DNA from: Rhynchospora pubera
Taxonomy: Eukaryota > Streptophyta > Magnoliopsida > Poales > Cyperaceae
Assembly: GCA_028095005.1 (NCBI GenBank)
Contig: CM051459.1
Span: 319,736,513 to 319,800,512 of the forward strand
Direction: 5' to 3'
Length of the DNA: 64,000 nt
Below are positions 56,165-64,000 of this stretch, one piece after another. The notes beneath the pieces were generated by a model. The model did not search any database, had not been told where the DNA came from, and saw only the letters and a program-made list of their open reading frames with translations. Each line of letters starts with the position of its first letter. Position 1 is the stretch's first letter. The position numbers were made by a program, and so were the translations under genes.

Positions 56165-56778
56165 GGGATTTGTAGGCTCCTTCTTGTACTTACTAAAGAG
56201 TAGCGTTAGCGTATGATCTCCGCTAGATTTTTTATTTTTTTTGCCCCAACAGATTTGTATGGACTAAATTGTGTTGTCTCTCGTGCAGCAACTCTGATTC
56301 GCACTAATAATAGATCCACAATGACCCTCCATGTATCATTAGATCATTACTGTTAATTTACAGTAAATTATCTTATTAAAAAAAAAAGAGAGAGAAAGGT
56401 TCCTACCAATATTTTGGTTGTCTCCAAATGTCAATATTTTGTTATTAAGTTATTTTTCAAATTTTAAAATTTAAACGTCTAATCCAAACTGTTGATCTTA
56501 CTTAGTTTATTAAGCGCTGAGGTTTCATATAAGTTTTGTAAATTTTGAATTTTATTTGATACTCGATCGAAAACTAAAACATGAACGTATTAGAACGAAC
56601 CTATCATGGTTAACAAGTTCGTTTGTTCTATCTATTGAATATAACCCCCTTAAACTTAGAGAGTTATTTTCAATGATTAAGTTTAGGGTTATATCCAATT
56701 GACTAAGTTTAAGGGGTTTATATCCAATTTTGCCTTAATAATGATAATAGCTTGTTAGAAACGCTTGGTTCATGCGTT
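56165..56778. other. No gene; relative of the foldback element at 57403
   Basis: About 56440-56630 resembles one arm of the palindromic element at 57403-57825 (CAAACTGTTGATCTTA, TCATATAAGTTTTGTAAA, ATGAACGTATTAGAA). 56640-56730 holds a small inverted repeat around ATATCCAATTGACTAAG. Confidence 0.55.
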
Positions 56779-57065
56779 TAGGGGTGTCAACGGCAACCGT
56801 TTCGCCGTTATGCCGTCACGTTAACTGTAAGTGGAACGGTAAGTGGCAGCGAAAATTGTGACGTTTCGATAATGGAACGGCAAACGGAATGGGTAGTGGA
56901 ACGGAATAGCACATGCCGTTTATTGAAATCGTATATTTTGTACATGCCGTTTAGCGAAATGGTAAATGGAACGGCAAACGAAACGCCGAAATTGTGCCGT
57001 TTCATTTGTGGCACGGCAAACGGAACAGCCTGTTCCGTTGCCACATACCACGTTTGACAGGCCTA
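56779..57065. mobile_element. hAT-type MITE
   Basis: 287 bp with ends TAGGGGTGTCAA and TTTGACAGGCCTA, flanked by CATGCGTT and TATGCATT (6 of 8). GGAACGGCAAACGG words fill the inside. It lies 145 bp upstream of the start of the disrupted DUF6490-like gene. Confidence 0.7.
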
Positions 57066-57402
57066 TATGCATTCTTGATAAGGAACACATGGACAGCCAC
57101 ACACTCCTTTGACGTCACATTTTGTTAGAAAAGTTAGAAGAGAGGGAGACTTCTGGAGTCTGAATAGGATCATCTTGCCTGATCAATCGAAAATCCGTAC
57201 TTTCCTAAAATGGAAGCAGAACATCTGACATGGATCGGTTTCATTTTCCTCACAGGCAACTCTGCCATGGATCCGCATCCTCGACAGCCAACTCATTTGG
57301 CTGTACCGTCCTGTCCGCTAAAATTGACCTTACGATATGGATCCAAGGGCGGGTTAGAGAAAAGTGAAACGACTCGAAATCAATCCTTGCCCGACTTGCC
57401 CG

Positions 57403-57825
57403 GAACCAGCATCCTCGACAGCCATAAAAAGGACTGCTCCAAGCAGTCCTTTTTATTATTTTTAATTTGTTTAAATTTTAAAATTCAAATGGAGAATCCA
57501 AACCGTTGATCTTGTTAAGTTTTATCGGCGATGCATTTTCATATAAGTTTTATAAAATTTGAAGTTGATTTGATACTTGATTAAGTGACCAAATTATGAA
57601 CGTATTAGAATTAATCAAACCAGGTTCGTTCATTTGTTGACCACTTAATCAAGTATCAAATTAACTTCAAATTTTATAAAACTTATATGAAAATGCATCG
57701 CCGATAAAACTTAACAAGATCAACGGTTTGGATTCTCCATTTGAATTTTAAAATTTAAACAAATTAAAAAAATAAAAAGGACTGCTTGGAGCAGTCCTTT
57801 TTATGACTGTCGAGGATGCTGGTGC
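57403..57825. mobile_element. Nested palindromic MULE-type MITE
   Basis: 423-bp foldback with ends GAACCAGCATCCTCGACAG and its near complement, flanked by the 10-bp duplication GACTTGCCCG (57393-57402 and 57826-57835). Arms of about 190 bp surround a 40-bp centre. Each arm end contains its own perfect hairpin, AAAAAGGACTGCT/AGCAGTCCTTTTT. The word GCATCCTCGACAG is shared with the terminus of the enclosing MULE. Confidence 0.85.
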
Positions 57826-58032
57826 GACTTGCCCGAGTCTCATTTCGAAATAAATAAAAATAAAAACAATGGCGCAGTCCAGACATGTTCCGTCTCCATC
57901 TTCCACTTCTTCATTTCCTCCGCCTGACGAGAAGCGAAAACCCTAGATCGAGCGATTAAAACCTCTCCACTGTCAAACTTCTTCTAATCCGACGAACCTT
58001 CTCCACTATCCTAGATTTCCCTAGCCTTGTAG
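57826..58032 (+). other. Captured 5' UTR and intron-end of the eL42 gene
   Basis: CT-rich leader-like sequence with AAACCCTAGATCGAG, ending TTGTAG just before the first recognisable codon. No ATG followed by a donor is visible, so the exon with the start codon seems to be missing. Confidence 0.5.
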
Positions 58033-58766
58033 GTGAATGTACCTAAGACAAAGAAGACGTACTGTAGCAACAAGGCATGCCGCAAGCACACCTTACACAA
58101 GATAACACAGTACAAGAAGGGAAAGGACAATCTGTCAGCTCAGGGTAAGCGTCGTTATGACCGCAAACAATCAGGGTATGGAGGTCAGACCAAGCCGGTC
58201 TTCCACAAAAAGGTACTTGTCTTCATTTTTTTTAACTTTCTGGATAAGAATGGAGAAGGCACACAAGGGCTGACAGTAATTGTATTATCAGGAATGGTTT
58301 CAACTTGTTAACTTTTGGCTGCCTGGCTTTTGTTACTGGGATGAAATGCTCTAATGGTTACTGAGTGAAAGTAATTTTTGTATAATGCTTATTTACATGT
58401 GCAAAAATTTGCAATTTGTTAGTGGTTCTAATGTGATACTTACTCTATACACAAGGAGTTGAATTTTGGAGTCTTGCTTCTTTGCATGTTTATCTTGGTG
58501 ATTTTAAGTCTTTAACTCTGATATGTTGTGGTCATTTTAGGCAAAAACAACAAAGAAGATTGTTCTGAAACTGCAGTGTCAGATCTGCAAGCACTACTCC
58601 CAGCACCCAATCAAGGTATCATTTCAGTTTTTTTCCTTTATTTCTTTGCCTTCTTTCTTCTTTGTGTCGCTGAATTAGCAAAAATTTGTTATTTTTTTTC
58701 TTGTAGAGATGCAAGCATTTTGAGATTGGTGGAGACAAAAAGGGCAAGGGAACTTCTCTCTTCTAG
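58033..58766 (+). CDS. Ribosomal protein eL42 (L36a/L44) in the Pack-MULE, start exon not found
   Basis: Three exons, 58033-58212, 58541-58615 and 58707-58766 (GT/AG), encode residues 2-105 of the 105-residue cytosolic 60S protein eL42, which lies near the ribosomal E site. Landmarks are VNVPKTKKTYCSNKACRKHT, KRRYDRKQSGYGGQTKPVF, CQICKHYSQHPIKRCKHFE and the end KGKGTSLF. The zinc-binding cysteines are all present. Pro in QTKPVF is the cycloheximide-sensitive form. The frame begins with GTG (Val2) straight after an acceptor TTGTAG. In plant genes the ATG often sits alone in the first exon, and here no such exon is seen. No stop or frameshift exists, so capture is recent or selection persists. 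It may also be a functional host gene if a start exon is used upstream. Confidence 0.9.
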
Positions 58767-61663
58767 GCTTGCTGTCTGATGCACATTTATCCCCTTTTAT
58801 TAGAGAGGATTGTGCGCTTTCTCTTTCAGTCTGCATTTCCTATTTGTAACTAATTAGACCAGTTACCTTCCCTTTCTTTCTCATATTACATCATATTTGA
58901 ATATTGATTAATACTGGAGTCCTTAGGGTACTGTTAGGGTTGTTGTTTTCAATTGTTATGAAAGCTGATACAGAGTCAAAGGCGCTCGAGGAAATGACTT
59001 GTGATGAGAGAGTGGCTTTGGTGGAAGATAAAAAGAACGATGGCATTAGGTATGCCAGGGAAGAATGTAATATACATGTACAGAATATACTGGTAAATAA
59101 AGATGCCTGGGATTAAATTTTTATTTGCTATTAGGGATTAAATTTTAGATCTTGTATTTTATACATGTACAGCATATACACCAGTGTGTTGGTTGTGTTT
59201 TTGCCTTATCTTGTATTGATTGTGTGCATTGGTGCATTGGTTCAGTTTTTGCTCTCTTCCTACGTACAATTCTTGTATTGAAATATCTTGTATTTTTTGT
59301 TATCCTATTATATGTTATATTAGTAAGATATAGAATCCGAAACCCGTTTAAGATATAGGATCCAAAACCCGTTCAACACACAAAAGCTATAACTATTTTG
59401 ATTTACAAAATGCTGCAAAAAACTATACTTGGCCACTATCAATTACAAAATGCTGCCAACAAAAGGAATTGATGTTAAGGTAGTCTAATCTTAACAAATT
59501 TTCAAATTGCTGCAAAAAAAAAGGAAAAAAAAATAGTTAGACAAATTAATTAAACTATATTGTATATCTTCAAATTGTTTTGAAATATTTTAATTAATTG
59601 AACTATATTGTATATGTTAAGGTAGCATTAATGGCATTTGATCTTCATTAATTGTTTACGTAACTGTTTTAAGTTAGATGCCATACTGAGAAGATGAACT
59701 CCACACTTGTGATGGCACCCAAGAAGAAGAGCTCACGGCTTGGCTGGGCATGTGATAGGCAGGTTTGACATGGAATCAAACAGAACTGAAAGGGTTCCTG
59801 CACCGGCTTGGCTGGGCATAAGGAAGTGGGAAAGATGAGGCTGCATGGTTTATACCTACTCTGAACTAGCTTGACAACATATTTGTGATGTCCTTTTTAG
59901 TTTATAGTACTGTTGAGTGGTGTCTGACTCTAGTGTTGTAAGTTGTTTTTTGAGTATTACTGTTGAGTGGTGTCTGACTCTAGTGTTGGAAGTTTGCAAA
60001 CTTTTGTCCTCTCGTATTTCTATTTAGTATGAACTTCAAACTCCATTATATGCACTTCATATTGTTTTTTGTTTGTTTGGTTTTGAGGTTAGCAGAATGG
60101 TGTTCATTTGATCTGTAATATTTGTAAAATGTTGTAAAGTGCTTGTGCTATTTTTCAATGAGCAACATCATCTAGCTTGTCTTGTCATTAATTTATTTGA
60201 TTAATAAATGCTTACTAAAATATACAATATTTGGTATGCTGAAGAAATAATGGAATCAATTAGACTATATTTTGAGTATTCTAGAATATGGAAATAACCA
60301 AGATCATAAATTAACTGGTTTTGATGAATGAAACACTTAAAAGACTTGCACAATATCTAGTTAAAGCAAACCACGTCTCTTGCAAATTTAGATATTTCCC
60401 CTCTCCAATACGTTCTTCACTCCTTTCTTTTTTTTTTTACTTTTTCTTTTCTTTTGGATAAAAGCAAACCTAAATGAAGTGCCAGCTTACTATTAAGCAA
60501 AGAGTACGATACAGAGAATGAAAACTCCCTCTAAACAAAGATTCATCATATTACAAGTTCATCACACAAAAGAAACTAAGAGGCCTTCTATCTAAGGTCT
60601 CAGTTAAAGAAATCTAAAACATTATCAGTTTCTACAAAACATCACTGGTGAGCAGGGGAGGTGTCTTCTGTTGTAGCCCATTTTCCATGTCCCTATTGTT
60701 AGAGCTTGAAATTATGCCAGTGATCTGAACCTTCCCGCAAGACTTGCATCTTGACCTGCCCAGAAATCCAAGATATTAAGGATATTCTCAATTGAGGCTT
60801 GTGAGTTCACCTGCCTAGTAGTGTCATTAAAAATTCTCTCATTTATTTCCCTTTCATTGCATCCAACAAGTTGCTGCCAAGAGGGTCTGAGCATAGTTTT
60901 TGTGAGTAGAAGGAAGTAAGGTCATACTGTTCCATATAGTTTCGATGCTTTCACAATCTATGATTATGTTTCTACAGTTAAACAAATTAAAACCTACCTA
61001 AATATCTTTAATTGAAGGTCAATGCACAAATAGATGGTTAATTCTTCTCTCCATCAGTCACCAGATCACTATCAGAGTATCAGGCACTATCCGCAGGATG
61101 CAACGAGAGGGTGCAGAAATCATTGTTCGAAAGGGTGCAATATAATTTAAATTTGTTTGCGTAACAGACCGCTTTCCCAATTAAGCATTGTTCCGTTACA
61201 ACCAAATATTTCCATTCAGAACTTTCATTGAGACATTGACAGTTTGACACTATTTGGTCCATTTGGATCCGCCCCTATCAAGACAAACTAGGGGAATGTC
61301 CAAAATATTAATAATTGCAGAGATGGTCAACCACTTCTTGCCTTTGTGGCTGAGTTTGTTAGAAGAGACGAAGAGAAATTGAAAAAAATAAAGTATAGGC
61401 TAAATTTGTTTACCTTTTTCGGAGGAATAGAGGCAAAGACGCACCGGATAGACGGAGAAAGGCTTCTCTTCCGTCAGTGATGGCGAGAGGAAAGCTCAAA
61501 TCTAGAGTCAGATCGGTAGAGAAGGGAGAGCGAGAGCTAGATTCAAGGAGCGAAGGAAGAGAGAGAGTTACGCAGGTGAGAAGGTAAATCTGCATTTTTC
61601 TTTTTCTAGGGTTCCGAGGAGGTCTGGAGGAGAGCACGAAGAGATGCTCTTTACTTCTCAGCG
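58767..61663. other. Remaining Pack-MULE interior, no recognised gene
   Basis: 58767 to about 59120 is eL42 3' flank with a short frame of no recognised motif. 59380-60200 is AT-rich with a 36-bp direct repeat (about 59905 and 59956, TGTTGAGTGGTGTCTGACTC). 60450-61250 is unassigned. 61430-61640 is GC-richer, leader-like sequence that could be a second captured fragment. Nothing here is assignable to a protein family. Confidence 0.4.
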
Positions 61664-62101
61664 ACACTCGGGAAGGTCGGGCAGAGGCAAAATCGCTGCC
61701 TTTTCTCTGCGCGCCCTTGGATCAGATCGAATGGTCAGTTTTAGCGGACAGGACGGTACAGCCAAATGAGTTGGCTGTCGAGGATGCGGATCCACTCTGC
61801 CATGGCTATCTACAGGTCCAAAGACGACATCTACAGCATATCTTTTGTTACAGTGGCCTACTTGAGTTTGCTACTGCTCTTCTGGTGTCTCCGATTGTTT
61901 GAAAGAGCAGGCCGCAACGCACCTCAAAGGCCGCGTCTTAAGGCATATGTTTGGTCTCTTAGTACTCTGCTGACTTGTATGTTTTCTTATAAAGTCGCAG
62001 CGATTATGCCGTGGCCGGTTGATTTGGTGGTTTGGGGCTTGGGCTCATCTGTGGTAGTCGGTGGATTTTATGTTTTCTTTCTGTACAAAGGTGTAAATTA
62101 G

Positions 62102-63086
62102 GAAAATCTAAATCGAAGGGTTTTGTGTATGCTGTACAGGCTTTTGCAGTTTGTGTGTTGCAATAATGCAATCTGAAGTTGAAGGGAGAGTTAGTTATGT
62201 TTTGTGTGTTGGAGTGGATGAATTATGGGAATGATTGTAAATTTTGTATATATTGCTATGATATATTGTTTGTATGAACAATATATAAATTGCATAATTG
62301 TATTGGATAATTCCAGCTGTTTTGAGATAGACGTCATTAGTACACATCTTTTTAAGTGTTGAAATGGTTAGTACTTAGAACCATATCCGAACGGAAGTCT
62401 TTAATTGGGTCCACTATGCACGGCTAACATCCTCTGTGGCGCTATAGAGGATAGCAAATGTGCACGGACCATCCGATCTATTATGGATGTTCCATGATAA
62501 ATATCAGAATTATCGAGATTCGTACGGCTAGTGAAAAGAAGCAGTCGAGATCAAGTCGGACAGCTTGTGCACATTTGATATCATCTGTAGCGCCACAGAG
62601 AATTTTGGTCCCCACTATGTATCATTGATTAGGGGTCCCATATTACTGTGACGGATAAGTTTTTCTGGTCAAGTCGTTTAGACTTGTTTTTTTTTTAAGT
62701 GGGTGAAGTATAGACTTGCTAAACTATACTTATACTTACTTTATAAAAAAGTCTCACCAGGATTTCGTTCGTCCATCTGGACGAACAGTTTAGAAAGGCG
62801 GTTGGAATATGGTCATATGGATGCTGAGCTAATTTAGTGGAGACCGCTGGATATGTCTAGACACTTTCATTCAAACTGGAGTGTTACACCTGTCAACAAA
62901 CAAAATAGGAAGTCAGTGATCAGAGATGGGCCCAATTTTGTAAATAGGGATAAATCTTTCTGATATATGGAGGTGAAAGTTGTGAAGATGAATAGGCTGA
63001 GGCAGTTTCGTCCAAACTTTTCAAAAATGAATTTTCAGAATTAAAAAATATTAGAATTTAGAAATAATAAAAATGATATTTAGAGA
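62102..63086. other. 3' flank of the disrupted gene; no gene seen
   Basis: AT-rich sequence with words such as CTCTGTGGCGCTATAGAGG and GTAGCGCCACAGAG (about 62420 and 62590) forming a small inverted pair. No open frame of note. Confidence 0.45.
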
Positions 63087-63265
63087 AAGATATTTTCAAA
63101 TTTAAACATTTGAAGTAGAATTTTCCAATTAGCTACAATTCGAAAGATATATGGCTATTTTTCTAAAATAGTCATTAATTTTTTAAAAAATAAGCCGTAT
63201 ATCCCTTAAATCGATCATAGCTAATTGGAAATATCCTTTCTAATCTTTAAATTTGAAAATATCTC
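63087..63265. repeat. Foldback element, arms about 80 bp
   Basis: AGATATTTTCAAATTTAAA on the left and TTTAAATTTGAAAATATCT on the right border imperfect inverted arms that share CCAATTAGCTA and a GATATAYGGCT word. Noncoding and MITE-like. Confidence 0.7.
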
Positions 63266-64000
63266 CTTCCAATCATCTTTTATATAGATCTTTACCCTTT
63301 TCCTATTTCTAATGGTTTTTTTATTCAAAAAAATTGTTTTTTATATTTTTGGATAGAAATGCCCTCGGGTACTAATGATTCATCTTCTCGTCATTTTCTA
63401 CTCTTTTGGATATATGGGAAAACAATAATAAGATATCAAACATTTCCTTTCGCCTTGAAATTGTTATTGGAAATTAAATCACTTGTGGCCCATCGCCAGG
63501 TGCACCAGAAAGCAATTGTTTCTAACCCATCGCTGATTCGCTAGGCACCTTTTTTTTTTTCCTTTAGCTGATCTATTGACCTGAATTAAGCAATATGTTA
63601 TTAGCATTCTTTACCACTTAATCCATGCAAAGTTGAGAAAAAAGAATTTGAGAAAGGGGTTTGCATACTTCATTTGCTGATACAATATGTCTCAGTATAA
63701 TAATTAGCAATGTTTTAAAAGCTCCTAAATTGTGTGTGATCATGGAGAGCTCATTGTCAAATGAGAACTATTTCTCATCGTTCATTGTTAAGAGTGTCAT
63801 TCTTAAACTAAAAATTCATTATCTTGTCAAAAATTGAAAATCAAAAGAAAAAAATTAAGAAGGTTCACGGTGAACTACTTTCAATACGCATTTGTAAATC
63901 CATCAATTTTTAGTGTTACTCTCTTTCTTTCGTTCTATGTTTTATTGCAACAGTATCGGCGTTTGTTCCTTATTACAACAATTATGCTCTTATTCTTTTA
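63266..64000. other. No gene recognised
   Basis: AT-rich. The 61-residue frame at 63359-63544 has no motif I recognise. Nothing else is supported up to the window end. Confidence 0.4.

Larger units (their letters stand above)
57269..61793. mobile_element. Pack-MULE carrying an eL42 ribosomal protein gene
   Basis: Inverted ends start GGATCCGCATCCTCGACAGC. They are identical over about 55 bp and similar for roughly 100 bp. The 10-bp duplication ACTCTGCCAT (57259-57268 and 61794-61803) is perfect. No transposase is seen. Inside are a nested MULE-type MITE, the eL42 gene with introns, and about 3 kb of further sequence. Genomic capture with introns between Mutator-type ends is what defines Pack-MULEs. 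Confidence 0.9.
57210..62101 (+). pseudogene. DUF6490-like membrane protein gene interrupted by a Pack-MULE
   Basis: The first 20 codons (57210-57268, MEAEHLTWIGFIFLTGNSAM) are separated from the rest (61804-62101, AIYRSKDDIYSISF onward) by a 4,525-bp insertion. Codon 20 is split by the insertion. Removing one copy of the 10-bp duplication ACTCTGCCAT leaves an uninterrupted 118-residue frame homologous to 54378-54743. It keeps all four membrane segments, WCLRLFERAG, VWSLSTLL and MFSYKVAAIMPWPV. The absence of other damage says the disruption is recent. A shortened product from an internal Met (for example MAIYRS at 61802) is conceivable but would lack segment one. Function is unknown. Confidence 0.88.

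Overview
This is a gene-poor, AT-rich stretch of an angiosperm nuclear genome. The evidence is introns with GT/AG borders, plant class I RNase T2 genes, a plant cytosolic ribosomal protein gene, and plant LTR retrotransposon, CACTA, LINE, Helitron, MULE and hAT/Harbinger-type MITE sequences. I cannot name the species. Only a few host genes are visible; most of the window is nested mobile DNA and duplicated segments.

RNase T2 cluster (about 2.5-48.7 kb). Three paralogues of a secreted S-like (class I) RNase T2 share one four-exon structure. Copy A (3584-5003, minus) and copy C (42787-44129, plus) are intact 226-residue enzymes with both catalytic motifs. Copy B (33045-34383, minus) carries a 4-bp insertion that stops the frame before the second catalytic motif. 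B and C are the facing arms of a large inverted duplication. The left arm is 15271-18806 plus 32004-34741; the right arm is 42429-48698. The left arm is split by a 13.2-kb Helitron (18807-32003). The right arm keeps the uninterrupted target, so both Helitron ends are known to the base.

Inside that Helitron sit a captured fragment of UDP-glucose dehydrogenase, a patchwork of rearranged filler, a Harbinger-like MITE and a very young, intact chromodomain Ty3/gypsy element (20896-30470). Left of it (5.8-17.5 kb) is a second Helitron-rich block on the minus strand, with two 3' ends, one clear 5' end, tandem repeats and an array of hairpins that share one loop but have different stems. Between the arms (34.7-42.4 kb) are a CACTA element with an internally deleted TNP2 transposase and a Ulp1-like remnant, a 5'-truncated LINE, and a solo LTR.

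Right part (48.7-64 kb). Repeats and MITEs surround two paralogues of a small four-pass membrane protein (DUF6490-like). One is intact (54378-54743, minus). The other (start 57210, end 62101, plus) is cut in its first 20 codons by a 4.5-kb Mutator-like element with a 10-bp target duplication. That element carries an almost complete, intron-containing gene for ribosomal protein eL42, which makes it a Pack-MULE.

The insertions can be ordered relative to each other. The solo LTR entered after A split from the B/C ancestor. The Helitron, the CACTA element and the frameshift in B are found in the left arm only, so they most simply post-date the inverted duplication. The gypsy element entered after the Helitron.
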